This document shows positions 8,167 to 16,933 of a stretch of DNA of 64,000 nucleotides, one piece after another. How positions within the stretch are numbered: position 1 is the stretch's first letter; each line of letters opens with the position of its first letter. The position numbers were made by a program, and so were the translations under genes. This DNA is from Streptomyces abyssomicinicus (lineage in GTDB: Bacteria > Actinomycetota > Actinomycetes > Streptomycetales > Streptomycetaceae): contig NZ_BBZI01000005.1 of the NCBI RefSeq assembly GCF_008974245.1, positions 344,180-408,179 of the forward strand. Direction: 5' to 3'. The notes under the pieces were generated by a model that searched no databases, was not told where the DNA came from, and saw nothing but the letters and a program-made list of their open reading frames with translations.

Positions 8167-9588
8167 ATGGACAAGACGCACGAGAACGACACCCCGTACG
8201 CCGTCGACGCCGGCCAGGCCGGGCCGACCGACGACTGGCTGGTCCGTCACATCGCGGAGGCCGGTTCGGCCGAGTCCGTCGTGCCGCTGCTCGAACGCAG
8301 AATCCGTGAAGGAGCGATCCCGCCGGGCACCCGGCTGCCCACGATCCGCACGCTGAGCGAGCGGACCGGGGTCAGCTTCCGCAACATCCGCGACGCCGTC
8401 GCGGTGCTGCGCGGCAAGGGCCTCGTCGAGACCCGCCGACGGGGCGGCACCGTGGTGGCCGATCCACGCGCCGCGCGCCCGGCGCCCGCCGCCGAACCCG
8501 CCGCCCCGACCGACCCGGTGAACACGGCCGGCGAGCTCGCCCAGGCCTCGTCGGACCCCGGGCTGCTGCCGGACCTGACGGACGCCCTGGCCGCCGGCCT
8601 GCGCACCCCCCAACTGCACTCCAACGTCCGGCAGTACATCACCGACCGGCTGCGCACGGTCGCCCAGCGGGACTGGCCGTTCGAGGCCGAGGCCTACATC
8701 GCCGGGGGCAGCGGCGCGGAGGCCGCGCTGCTGTGCGTCGGCACCCTGGCCGCGCCCAGCGGGAAGCTCGCCGTCGACGTCCCCGCCAACCCCGGTCTGC
8801 TCGACCACATCCGGCGGCTGGGACTGGAGGTCTTCCAGGTGCCCGCCGACGAGGAGGGGGCCGACCCGGACGCACTGGCCGCGGCCCTGCGGCAGGGCGC
8901 CCGCACCTACCTGTTCCAGCCCACCGGACCGTACGCCATGACACCGCCCGCCACCCCCGCGCGCGTCCGGCAACTCGCCGACGTCATCGCCGCGTTCGAC
9001 GACGTCCTCGTGGTCGAGGACGACGCGGTGGGCCCCCTCGCGAACGTCGCGGGCCCGACGTTCGGCACCGTCCTGCCGGGCCAGGCCGTCCGGGTGCGGT
9101 CCTACTGCCGGTCCTACGGCGCCGATCTGCGGACCTCGGTGATCGGCGGCCCCCGGGCGGCGGTGGAGCGCATCCGCGACAACCGCAGCTACGGACTGGC
9201 CGTCAACAGCCGCATCCTGCAGGAGGCGCTCGCCCACCTCATCGAGAGCCCGGCCACCGCCCGCAGGCTCAAGCGGGCCCGCGGGGTGTACGCCGGACGC
9301 AAGGCGGCGCTGGCCGACGCGCTGCTGCGCCGCGGCATCCCCAGCCGCTCCGGCCCCAACGCCCAGTTCCTCTGGGTCGAGGTGAACAACGAGGCCGACA
9401 CCCTGATCGACCTCGCCACCGCCGGCTACTCGGTCGGCGCGGGCAGCCGCAGCTTCGTCGAGCCGCCCGCGACCGGCCACCTGCGCATCGCCACGCTCCG
9501 GCTCCCGGACGACACGGCGGCCACCGACCGGCTCGCCGACGCGATCGGGCGCGCGATGCACGGCCAGATGCGAGACCTCTATGCCTAG
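8167..9588 (+). CDS. MocR-type GntR regulator with degenerate aminotransferase domain
   Basis: A 473-residue protein: an N-terminal winged helix of the GntR family (about 35-105; LLERRIREGAIPPGTRLPTIRTLSERTGVS) fused to a fold-type I aminotransferase-like domain. MocR proteins use PLP bound to a lysine in a SFSK motif. Here the aligned segment is SYCRSYGADLR, so the Schiff-base lysine is Arg315; the NPTG motif is QPTG and EDDY is EDDA. PLP chemistry is therefore unlikely and the domain may sense another ligand. It lies in line with, not divergent from, the operon it presumably controls. ATG 8167 was chosen for GAGAGA upstream; 8107 is an alternative. The stop overlaps a possible start of the next gene. 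Confidence 0.8.
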   Translation: MDKTHENDTPYAVDAGQAGPTDDWLVRHIAEAGSAESVVPLLERRIREGAIPPGTRLPTIRTLSERTGVSFRNIRDAVAVLRGKGLVETRRRGGTVVADPRAARPAPAAEPAAPTDPVNTAGELAQASSDPGLLPDLTDALAAGLRTPQLHSNVRQYITDRLRTVAQRDWPFEAEAYIAGGSGAEAALLCVGTLAAPSGKLAVDVPANPGLLDHIRRLGLEVFQVPADEEGADPDALAAALRQGARTYLFQPTGPYAMTPPATPARVRQLADVIAAFDDVLVVEDDAVGPLANVAGPTFGTVLPGQAVRVRSYCRSYGADLRTSVIGGPRAAVERIRDNRSYGLAVNSRILQEALAHLIESPATARRLKRARGVYAGRKAALADALLRRGIPSRSGPNAQFLWVEVNNEADTLIDLATAGYSVGAGSRSFVEPPATGHLRIATLRLPDDTAATDRLADAIGRAMHGQMRDLYA

Positions 9589-9610
9589 ACCCGAACCGAA
9601 GGAGACCAGC

Positions 9611-10957
9611 GTGCCCGGACCGTCGCGAGCGGCACTCGGCCTGAACCTGAACGTCAAACCGGCCGGCTCGCACCCGGCCGCCTGGCGCCACCCCGCCGTC
9701 GACCTGGCGGAGATCAACGACATCGACGCCCTCCTGGACATCGCCCGCACCGCGGAGCGAGGCGGGTTCGACGCCCTGTTCCTCGCCGACAAGCTCACCT
9801 TCTCCCGGGAGGCCGCCGCCGTGGCCCCGGCGTTCGAGCCGCTCACCCTGCTGTCCGCCCTGGCGGTGGGCACCAGCCGCATCGGCCTCATCGGCAGCGT
9901 CTCGACCACCTACTCCGACCCCTTCGTCGTGGCCCGCCAGACCGCGTCGCTGGACCGGATCAGCCGCGGCAGGCTCGGCTGGAACGTGGTGACCAGCGCC
10001 ATCCCGGCCGCGGCCCGCAACTTCGGCCAGGACGACCTCCCCAGCCACGACGAGCGCTACCGCCGGGCGGACGAGTTCGTGACGGCCGTCAAGAAGCTCT
10101 GGGACAGCTGGGAGGACGACGCGATCGTCCAGGAGCGCGGGAGCAACCGGTACGTCGACCCGGAGAAGATCCACCCCGTCGACCACGCCGGCGAGCACTT
10201 CCGGATCGCCGGCCCGCTCAACTCGCCGCGCCCGCCGCAGGGATGGCCGGTCATCGTTCAGGCCGGCTCGTCGGACTCCGGGCGCACGCTGGCGGCCCGG
10301 CACGCCGACTCCGTCTACACGGTCGTCAGCACGATCGACGAGGGCGTCGCGTTCCGCGCCGACCTGCGCGCCCGGGCGGCCGCCGAGGGGCGCGACCCGG
10401 ACTCCGTGCGGGTGTTCGCCGGTTTCCGCGTGCTCGTCGCCGCCACCACGGCCGAGGCCCGGGCGCTCGAGCGCGAGCTGAACAGCCTGGTCGACCCTCG
10501 CCATGTCCTCGGGCAGATAGCCCTGTTCAGCGGGTACGACCTGCGGCACCTGTCGCTGGACGCCCCGCTCCCTGCGGTGCCGCCGGTGGAGAGTTCCCAG
10601 GCCTACCGCTCGCACCTGCAGGCCGTCCACCGCTTCGTGCAGGAGCGACGCCCCCGCGACGTCCGGGAGTTCGTCGAAGGGCTCGGCGGAGGACTCGGCG
10701 CGGACAACCTGCTGGTCGGGGACGCCGCGACGGTGGCCGACGAACTGGAGGCGTGGTCGCGGGCCGGGGCGCTGGACGGGGTCAACCTCCAGCCGGAGCT
10801 GCTGCGTCAGGGCACCCACGCGCTGGTCGAGCACCTGGTGCCGGAACTGAGGCGGCGGGGCCTGCGCCCGCCGGACTACACGGGGACCACCCTGCGCCGG
10901 CACTACGGGCTCGCCCGTCCGGAGCGACGGTCCGAGGCGGCCGCCGTCCATGGCTGA
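9611..10957 (+). CDS. LLM-class flavin monooxygenase, NtaA/SnaA/DszA family
   Basis: A 448-residue FMN-dependent monooxygenase of the bacterial-luciferase superfamily. Family marks are FDALFLADK, LTLLSALAVGTSRIGLIGSVSTTYSDPFVVARQTASLDRISRGRLGWNVVTS, and the long insertion containing HPVDHAGEHFRIAGPLNSPRPPQGWPVIVQAGSSDSGR. Relatives oxidise nitrilotriacetate, pristinamycin intermediates or dibenzothiophene sulfone and need FMNH2 from a separate reductase; none is obvious nearby. GTG 9611 is preceded by AAGGAG with ideal spacing; an ATG at 9581 inside the regulator gene is the alternative. With sulfurtransferases in the same operon, C-S bond oxidation is the likely role. Confidence 0.88.
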   Translation: MPGPSRAALGLNLNVKPAGSHPAAWRHPAVDLAEINDIDALLDIARTAERGGFDALFLADKLTFSREAAAVAPAFEPLTLLSALAVGTSRIGLIGSVSTTYSDPFVVARQTASLDRISRGRLGWNVVTSAIPAAARNFGQDDLPSHDERYRRADEFVTAVKKLWDSWEDDAIVQERGSNRYVDPEKIHPVDHAGEHFRIAGPLNSPRPPQGWPVIVQAGSSDSGRTLAARHADSVYTVVSTIDEGVAFRADLRARAAAEGRDPDSVRVFAGFRVLVAATTAEARALERELNSLVDPRHVLGQIALFSGYDLRHLSLDAPLPAVPPVESSQAYRSHLQAVHRFVQERRPRDVREFVEGLGGGLGADNLLVGDAATVADELEAWSRAGALDGVNLQPELLRQGTHALVEHLVPELRRRGLRPPDYTGTTLRRHYGLARPERRSEAAAVHG

Positions 10958-13073
10958 GACAGGGACGTCACCCGCGCCGACGCGCGGCGGGCCGGCCGCG
11001 GGCACGGCCGAGCGCGTCGTCGTGGTCGTCGGCGGCGGCTTCCGCGGGACCTCGGTCCTCGAGCGGCTGGCGGCGAACGCCGGCGAGTTCCGCCCTCCCG
11101 GCGGGCGGCTGCGGATCGTCACCGTCGACGAGCACCCGCCCGGGCCGGGCCGCATCTGGCGCACCGACCAGTGCGCCGCCCTGCTCATGAACACCCCCGC
11201 CTCCGCCTTCACCGTATGGCTCGACGCGTCGGTCAGCTCCCCCGGGCCGAGGACGGCGGGGCCCAGCCTGTGGGAGTGGCAGCGGCTGGTCGCCGCGGCC
11301 CTGACCGGGCCGACGGCCGGCCGAGGCCGCACGGCGTCGACGACGAACGCCGGCCGCACCGTGCTGACCGGCGAGCTGGCCGCCGACCTGGCCCGGCGGC
11401 CCGAACTGGCCGACTTCGTCCGGGCGGCGACGCCGCACTCCTACACCCCCCGGGTGCTGCTCGGCCACTACCTGCGCTGGTGCCACGAGACGGTGGTCGC
11501 CTCGCTCCCCGAGGGCGTGCGCCACGAGTGGCGGCGTGAGCGCGTCACCGACGTCGAGCCGGACGGGGCGCGCTACCGGGTCCTTCTCGCGGGCCGGTCC
11601 GCTCCGCTCGTCGCCGACGCCGTCGTCCTGTGCACCGGCTGGTCGATGCCGGCCCACCGCCCGGCGTCCGGCCCCCGGCAGGCCGGCATCCGGCGGCTGC
11701 GCGGCGACAACGCGAGCGACCAGGACCTCGCCGCGGCGGAGCCGGGCGCGGACGTCGTGGTCGAAGGGCTCGGACTGAGCTTCTTCGACACGGCCACCCT
11801 GCTCACCGTCGGCCGCGGCGGCCGCTTCGTGCCCGACGGCACCGCCGCGTCCGGGCTGCGCTACGAACCGTCCGGCTCCGAACCGGTGCTGCACGCCACC
11901 TCGCGCCACGGCCTCCCGTACCGGAGCCGTCCGGGCGCCGAGGTGCCGGACGGCGACAGCGGGCACCGGTTCCTTCGCGAGGCGCTGCGCCGTCAGCCGC
12001 GCCCGGGGGACTTCGGCCACCTGGGCCCGGCGATCCTGCGCGACACGCTCTGGGACCACTGCACGCACCTGGCGACGACCCACCCCGGCGCGCTCGCCGT
12101 CCCCCTGCCCCGGCTGCGGGACGCGCTCGCCGCGCTGCCTCCCGACGGGGCCGAGTGGCGGGCCGTCCTCGCCGAGGCGGTGCCCGACCCGGCGCACCGG
12201 CTCGACCTGGACGAGGACGCCGCCCTCGCACGGCGGGAGTGGGCCGGCCCGGAGGCGTTCGCGAGCGCGGTCCGCGGCCGTCTCCTGGCCGATCTGGCCG
12301 AGACGGCCAAGGGGGCCGCGAGCAGCCTCAAGGTGGCGCACCGCTCCTTCGGCAAGGCCCGCGGACTCCTGGTCGCCGCGGTGGAGGACGGCGGACTCAC
12401 GGCGGAGGCCTACTTCGGGGACCACGCCCGCTTCGTCGACCTCGCCTTCCGCCTCAACAACGGCCCGCCGCCCGTACGCCTGCGGCAACTGCTGGCCCTG
12501 CACGACGCGGGCCTGGTCACCTTCCTCGGACCGCGCGCGGCCCCGAACGGCGAGCTGGGCCCCGACGGGCGTGAGACATGGACGTCGCCGCGGGTGCGCG
12601 GCGGCGGGGTACGGGCCGAGGTGGTGATCGAGGCGCGCGTGGCGACGCCCGACCTGCGCACCGGCTCCGACCCGCTGCTGCGGAGCCTGCGGCGCCGAGG
12701 GCTCGCGGACGTCTTCCACCTGACGTCGGCCCACGGACCGGTCCCCACCGCCGCACCGCGGGCCGAACCGCTCACCGGCCGGCTGCTCGAAGCGGCCGGA
12801 GGCGAGCGCCCGGGTCGGGCGCCCGCGCTCTACGCCTTGGGCGTGCTCATGCGCGACAGCCGGGTGAACTCGCTGGCCGCGCCCGCCCCGCACGCCGACG
12901 CCGTGGCGCTGCGCGAGACGGACCGCACGGCCCGCGGCGTGCTCGCCGGACTGTGGGCCGCCCCCTTCCACGGCGAGGAATCCGCCGTGGCCGAACCCGC
13001 CGCGGCCGAACCCGCCGTGGCCGAACGCGTCGTGGCCGAACGCGTCGTGGCCGGCGCAGGAGGAGAACGATGA
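10950..13073 (+). CDS. FAD/NAD(P)-binding protein of the COG4529 (NAD_binding_9) type
   Basis: A 707-residue flavoprotein-like protein. The N-terminus has the dinucleotide fold VVVVGGGFRGTSVLERLA, followed by the family segment GPGRIWRTDQCAALLMNTPASAFTVW and, later, VVVEGLGLSFFDTATLLTVGRGG. These large proteins are mostly uncharacterised; some relatives act in siderophore or amino-acid biosynthesis loci, and the fold suggests an oxidoreductase or N-hydroxylase-like activity. It overlaps the monooxygenase gene by eight bases and the sulfurtransferase gene by four, so the three are translated together. It might supply reduced flavin to the two monooxygenases, but that is a guess. The C-terminal tail is a repeat of AVAEP/VVAER. 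Confidence 0.8.
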   Translation: MAETGTSPAPTRGGPAAGTAERVVVVVGGGFRGTSVLERLAANAGEFRPPGGRLRIVTVDEHPPGPGRIWRTDQCAALLMNTPASAFTVWLDASVSSPGPRTAGPSLWEWQRLVAAALTGPTAGRGRTASTTNAGRTVLTGELAADLARRPELADFVRAATPHSYTPRVLLGHYLRWCHETVVASLPEGVRHEWRRERVTDVEPDGARYRVLLAGRSAPLVADAVVLCTGWSMPAHRPASGPRQAGIRRLRGDNASDQDLAAAEPGADVVVEGLGLSFFDTATLLTVGRGGRFVPDGTAASGLRYEPSGSEPVLHATSRHGLPYRSRPGAEVPDGDSGHRFLREALRRQPRPGDFGHLGPAILRDTLWDHCTHLATTHPGALAVPLPRLRDALAALPPDGAEWRAVLAEAVPDPAHRLDLDEDAALARREWAGPEAFASAVRGRLLADLAETAKGAASSLKVAHRSFGKARGLLVAAVEDGGLTAEAYFGDHARFVDLAFRLNNGPPPVRLRQLLALHDAGLVTFLGPRAAPNGELGPDGRETWTSPRVRGGGVRAEVVIEARVATPDLRTGSDPLLRSLRRRGLADVFHLTSAHGPVPTAAPRAEPLTGRLLEAAGGERPGRAPALYALGVLMRDSRVNSLAAPAPHADAVALRETDRTARGVLAGLWAAPFHGEESAVAEPAAAEPAVAERVVAERVVAGAGGER
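12987..13051 (+). repeat. 15-bp tandem repeat at the 3' end of the flavoprotein gene
   Basis: Units GTGGCCGAACCCGCC, GCGGCCGAACCCGCC, and GTGGCCGAACGCGTC twice, then a partial copy. They encode an Ala/Val/Glu tail of the flavoprotein just before its stop and the sulfurtransferase ribosome site. Confidence 0.85.
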
Positions 13074-13918
13074 CGGACACCCGGACGCGCCGGGCAGTGA
13101 TCTCGGCCGAACGACTGCTGGAGGAACTGGAGCGCGGCCGCGACGTGGTCCTGCTCGAGGTCGGACGGGAATCCCCGCACGCCCCGGGCCCGGAGGAACG
13201 GCTGCCGGGAGCCCACTACGTCGACCTGCCCACGGAGCTCGCGGGTCCGCGCCGCCCCGGCTCCGGCAACCACCCGCTGCCGGACCCGGACGCGCTCCAG
13301 CAGCGGGTCCGGAGCTGGGGGATCGACGAGGACTCACTGGTCGTGGTGCACACCCGCGCCGAAGCCTCCCTGGCCGCGCGGGGCTGGTGGATCCTCGCCT
13401 GGGCCGGCGTGCCCGACGTCCGCTACCTGGACGGGGGAGTCGGCGCCTGGATCGCCGCGGGCGGCCGCCTCGGAGGCGGGCGGCCGTCGGGGCGCGACGG
13501 CCGCTTCACGGTGACCCCCGGCTCGATGCCGACGCTCGACGCCGACGGAGCGGCGCGACTGGCGCGCACCGGCAGGCTGCTGGACGCCCGCCAGGCCGCC
13601 GCGTACACGGGTGAACCGGGCGGGCCTGGCGGGCCGGGCGGAGGGCACATCCCCGGCGCCCTGAGCCTGCCGGGGGCCGCGAACCTCGGCGCGGACGGGC
13701 TGCTGGAAGGACCGGAGGACCTCCGGGAGCGCTATGCCGCGCTGGGCGTCGCCGAAGGGACCGGGACCGGCCTGTACTGCGGCGGCGGCGTCGCCGCCAC
13801 CCTCGGCGTCCTCGCCCTGACCACCATCGGAGTCCCGGCCGCGCTGTACCCCGGCTCGTGGTCCGAGTGGAGCTCGGACCCCACCCGGCCCGTGGCGACC
13901 GGCGAACAGCCGGGCTGA
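13070..13918 (+). CDS. Two-domain sulfurtransferase (thiosulfate/3-mercaptopyruvate type)
   Basis: A 282-residue protein with two rhodanese domains. The N-terminal domain is inactive-looking (VVVHTRAEASLAAR in place of a Cys loop). The C-terminal domain has the active loop CGGGVAA with Cys237, close to the CG[ST]GVTA of thiosulfate and 3-mercaptopyruvate sulfurtransferases, and the preceding LLDARQAAAYTGE...GHIPGA segment. It transfers sulfane sulfur to cyanide or a thiol. The ATG overlaps the flavoprotein stop (ATGA) behind AGGAGG. Within the operon it probably handles sulfur released from the imported compound. Confidence 0.9.
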   Translation: MTDTRTRRAVISAERLLEELERGRDVVLLEVGRESPHAPGPEERLPGAHYVDLPTELAGPRRPGSGNHPLPDPDALQQRVRSWGIDEDSLVVVHTRAEASLAARGWWILAWAGVPDVRYLDGGVGAWIAAGGRLGGGRPSGRDGRFTVTPGSMPTLDADGAARLARTGRLLDARQAAAYTGEPGGPGGPGGGHIPGALSLPGAANLGADGLLEGPEDLRERYAALGVAEGTGTGLYCGGGVAATLGVLALTTIGVPAALYPGSWSEWSSDPTRPVATGEQPG

Positions 13919-13998
13919 CGGCGGCACATCGGCCGGGCCGGCCGCGCGCCGGACCCGGCCACGGAAGAGAACAGACAAGAAGGAGAAGGACGCATCGC

Positions 13999-14976
13999 AT
14001 GGAATACACACGCCTGGGCAAGTCCGGCCTCACCACCTCGCGGCTGATCATCGGCTGTATGAGCTTCGGCGAGCCGAACCGCGGCCCGCACCCGTGGTCC
14101 ATCGGCATCGACGAGGCGCGCCCGGTCGTCCGCGCGGCGCTGGACGCCGGCATCACCTGCTTCGACACGGCGAACGTCTACTCCGACGGGACGAGCGAGG
14201 AGATCCTCGGCGCCCTCGTGCGGGAGTTCGGGGTGCGTGAGGAGGTGGTGATCGCGACCAAGGTGAACGGCCGCATGGGTCCGGGGACCAAGGGCGGCGG
14301 GCTGTCGCGCGGCGCCATCCTGAGCCAGGTCGACGCGAGCCTGCGCCGCCTGGGCACCGACTACATCGACCTCTACCAGATCCACCGCCTGGACCGTTCG
14401 GTGCCGGTGGAGGAGACCCTCCAGACCCTCGACGACCTGGTCCGCTCCGGCAAGGTCCGCTACATCGGGGCCTCCTCCATGCACGCCCGTGAGTTCGTCC
14501 GCGCGCAGTACACGGCGGACCTGCACGGCTGGACCCGCTTCGTGTCGATGCAGGACCAGTACAGCCTGCTGATGCGGGAGGAGGAGCGGGAGATGCACCC
14601 GTTCTGCCAGGAGGAAGGCATCGGTGTGATCCCGTGGAGCCCGCTGGCCCGTGGCCGGCTGGCCCGCGAGTGGGGCACGGTCACGCACCGGCTCGAGACG
14701 GACGGTCCGGGCGCCACCTTCTACAACCAGGCGCAGGAGTCGGACCGCGCCGTCGTGGAGGAGGTGGGCGCGGTCGCGGCCGAGCGGGGCCTCACCCGGG
14801 CGCAGGTGGCGCTGGCGTGGAACCTGCACAAGCCGGCGGTCAGCGCTCCGATCGTCGGGGTGAGCAGGGTCGAGCAGCTCGAGGAGCTCCTCGGGGCGAT
14901 CGACGTCAAGCTCGACGCGGACGAGACCGCGCGTCTCGAGGCCCCGTACACGCCGCGTCTGCCGGTCGGTTTCTGA
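13999..14976 (+). CDS. Aldo/keto reductase
   Basis: A 325-residue TIM-barrel NADPH-dependent oxidoreductase. The catalytic tetrad is visible: Asp56 (FDTANVY), Tyr61, Lys88 (ATKVN) and His129 (YQIHRLD). The phosphate-binding end reads [15 protein letters not shown]. Its sequence is closest in style to the Tas/YajO-like reductases of bacteria. GAAGGAG lies 12 bases upstream of the ATG; an 80-base gap separates it from the sulfurtransferase. It could reduce the carbonyl or aldehyde left after oxidative cleavage of the imported compound; nothing in the sequence names the substrate. The operon probably ends here, as a 220-base AT-richer region follows. Confidence 0.9.
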   Translation: MEYTRLGKSGLTTSRLIIGCMSFGEPNRGPHPWSIGIDEARPVVRAALDAGITCFDTANVYSDGTSEEILGALVREFGVREEVVIATKVNGRMGPGTKGGGLSRGAILSQVDASLRRLGTDYIDLYQIHRLDRSVPVEETLQTLDDLVRSGKVRYIGASSMHAREFVRAQYTADLHGWTRFVSMQDQYSLLMREEEREMHPFCQEEGIGVIPWSPLARGRLAREWGTVTHRLETDGPGATFYNQAQESDRAVVEEVGAVAAERGLTRAQVALAWNLHKPAVSAPIVGVSRVEQLEELLGAIDVKLDADETARLEAPYTPRLPVGF

Positions 14977-15022
14977 ACGGAATTCCGTACGGCCCGCCGT
15001 TCGTGAATCATTTCCCGGTCAT

Positions 15023-15055
15023 GAATCTTTTGATTCGGCTTTCAGGAATCGATTC
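15023..15055. promoter_or_regulatory. GAATC/GATTC palindromes upstream of the rhodanese-monooxygenase pair
   Basis: GAATC-TTTT-GATTC (15023-15036) and GAATCGATTC (15046-15055) lie 140-175 bases before the rhodanese gene at 15197. They share the half-sites found at 4436-4507 before the first sulfur operon. A tiny frame starting at 15021 has no ribosome site and is not called. Confidence 0.5.
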
Positions 15056-15196
15056 GGGGTTGTGTCCGGCGGGACCGAAGAAATAGCGTTGCAAACGGCG
15101 GACGGGTGTCCTGTCAATTGTAAGGAAAATTACGGGGTGCCCGTTCCGCCGGATCATCGCCCCCCGATCATTTTCACGTAGAGGAGAAACACGGAC

Positions 15197-15598
15197 ATGG
15201 CCGAGCCGCAGACCCGCGTCGTCCACCACACGGACCAGTTGATCGAGCCCGACGTGGCCGAGAGGAAGCGCCAGGAAGGAGCCCTCTTCATCGACGTGCG
15301 CCGGAACCGGCCGGACGCCCCGCAGGGCGACATCGAAGGCGCCGTCAAGGTCGACAAGGCGCGCGCGGACGAATTGCTCGCCCCCGATTCCGCGCAGCTG
15401 GTCGAGCAGCTCTCCGAACTGCCGGACGGCGGGGAGATCGTGGTCTTCTGCAATTCCGAATTCGGCTCCGATCCCATCGTGGACAAACTGAACGAGTACG
15501 GCTACCGAAATGTCACCCACGTCAGGGGTGGATTCCGGCGCTGGCACGCCGAGGCCCTTCCGGTCGTCGATGCGGCAGTGCCCGACGGTTCTCGCTGA
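15197..15598 (+). CDS. Single-domain rhodanese-like sulfurtransferase
   Basis: A 133-residue rhodanese domain with active-site Cys85 in the loop CNSEFGS; it opens with GALFIDVRRNRPDAPQGDIEGAVKV. Single-domain rhodaneses carry persulfide sulfur. The loop residues Ser-Glu-Phe-Gly differ from the CxxGxR of canonical thiosulfate enzymes, so the acceptor may be different. GAGGAGAAA stands before the ATG. The stop overlaps the next start (TGATG), so the protein is made together with the flavin monooxygenase, which suggests that it works on that enzyme's product. Confidence 0.88.
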   Translation: MAEPQTRVVHHTDQLIEPDVAERKRQEGALFIDVRRNRPDAPQGDIEGAVKVDKARADELLAPDSAQLVEQLSELPDGGEIVVFCNSEFGSDPIVDKLNEYGYRNVTHVRGGFRRWHAEALPVVDAAVPDGSR

Positions 15599-16905
15599 TG
15601 GCCGCGGAACGACCACGCCGCGTCCATCTCGCGCTGTCTGTCGGGCGGCCCGCCGGCCAGCTCTGGCGGCGCAAGGACAGCCGCGTCGAGGAGGCGTTCT
15701 CGCTGTCCCTGCTGTCCGATGTCGCCCGGGCCGCCGAGGACGCGAAGTTCGACACGCTGTTCCGCGCCGACAACATGCGGCTCGACCCCTCACGGGTGCG
15801 GGTCAGCGGCCCGCCGCACCACCTGGAACCGATGGTCGTCCTGTCGGCGCTGGCGGCCCGCACCGAACACATCGGCCTCATCGGCACGGCGTCGACCACC
15901 TTCAACGCCCCGTACACCCTGGCCCGCCAGTTCGCGAGCCTGGACCACCTCAGCGGTGGCCGGGCGGGGTGGAACATGGTCACGTCCACGGTCGGCGAGG
16001 AGAACTACGGCGACCAGCCGCTGCCGCCCAAGGCCGAACGGTACGCCCGCGCACGGGAGTTCGTGGAGGTCGCCGTCGGGCTCTGGGAGAGCTGGCAGCC
16101 CGACGCGCTGGTCCTCGACCGCGAGACGGGCGTCTTCGCCGACGAGACGCGGATCCGCCCGATCCGCCACCGCGGTGAACACTTCCAGGTCGAGGGGCCG
16201 TTGAACATCCACCGCCCGCCCCAGGGCAGGCCGGTGCTGGTGCAGGCCGGACGCTCCGAGGAGGGCCGGGACTTCGCGGCCACCCACGCGGACGTGATCT
16301 TCGCCGCCGCCGACGACATCGGCGGCGCCCAGGCGTTCTACGCCGACATGAAGGACCGGGCCCGGCGCAAGGGGCGGGACCCGGAGAGCCTGAAGATCCT
16401 GCTGGGCACCCATGTCGTCCTCGGGGCCACCGAGGCCGACGCGCGGGCGCTGGAGAGGGAATGGGTCGACGGCATCGACATCGGCAAGGCGGTGGACTAC
16501 CTCCAGACGGTGGTGAGTCCGCACCTGCGGCTGGCCGAACTGCCCCTGGACGAGCCGATACCCGTCACGCTGCTGGAGGAGGCCGAGGCGCTCGGTGACG
16601 AGCGCCACCAGCGGGGCGCCTCCTGGCTGCGCACCCACCACCGCGGCACGCTCCGGCAGCTGGCGGTCAGGCACCGGCAGAACAGCCTGCACCTCGGCTT
16701 CACCGGCACACCGGAGAAGGTGGCCGGCGATCTGGCCGCGCTCTTCCGGGCCAGGGCCGCGGACGGCTTCGTCCTGTCGCACAGCCACGTGCCCGAGGGC
16801 CTGGAGCTGCTGACCCGGGGCGTGACCGAGGAGCTGCGCCGCGCGGGCCTCTTCCGGCACGACTACGAGGGGCCGACCCTCAGGCACCACCTCGGCATCG
16901 CCTGA
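15598..16905 (+). CDS. LLM-class flavin monooxygenase, NtaA/SnaA/DszA family (second copy)
   Basis: A 435-residue homologue of the monooxygenase at 9611. It keeps LEPMVVLSALAARTEHIGLIGTASTTFNAPYTLARQFASLDHLSGGRAGWNMVTS and the HRGEHFQVEGPLNIHRPPQGRPVLVQAGRSEEGR insertion. It should use FMNH2 and O2 in the cytosol. It is translationally coupled to the rhodanese gene. Two diverged members of the DszA family in one sulfur locus suggest two successive oxidations or two substrates. The next gene is convergent, 28 bases away. Confidence 0.9.
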   Translation: MAAERPRRVHLALSVGRPAGQLWRRKDSRVEEAFSLSLLSDVARAAEDAKFDTLFRADNMRLDPSRVRVSGPPHHLEPMVVLSALAARTEHIGLIGTASTTFNAPYTLARQFASLDHLSGGRAGWNMVTSTVGEENYGDQPLPPKAERYARAREFVEVAVGLWESWQPDALVLDRETGVFADETRIRPIRHRGEHFQVEGPLNIHRPPQGRPVLVQAGRSEEGRDFAATHADVIFAAADDIGGAQAFYADMKDRARRKGRDPESLKILLGTHVVLGATEADARALEREWVDGIDIGKAVDYLQTVVSPHLRLAELPLDEPIPVTLLEEAEALGDERHQRGASWLRTHHRGTLRQLAVRHRQNSLHLGFTGTPEKVAGDLAALFRARAADGFVLSHSHVPEGLELLTRGVTEELRRAGLFRHDYEGPTLRHHLGIA

Positions 16906-16933
16906 AGGACGGCCCCGGCCCGCCGGGGGACGG

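Noticed and set aside
15021..15086. Tiny ORF MNLLIRLSGIDSGLCPAGPKK before the rhodanese gene
   Set aside because: No ribosome site, only one Cys, and its start lies inside the GAATC/GATTC palindrome; the bases are better explained as operator sequence.
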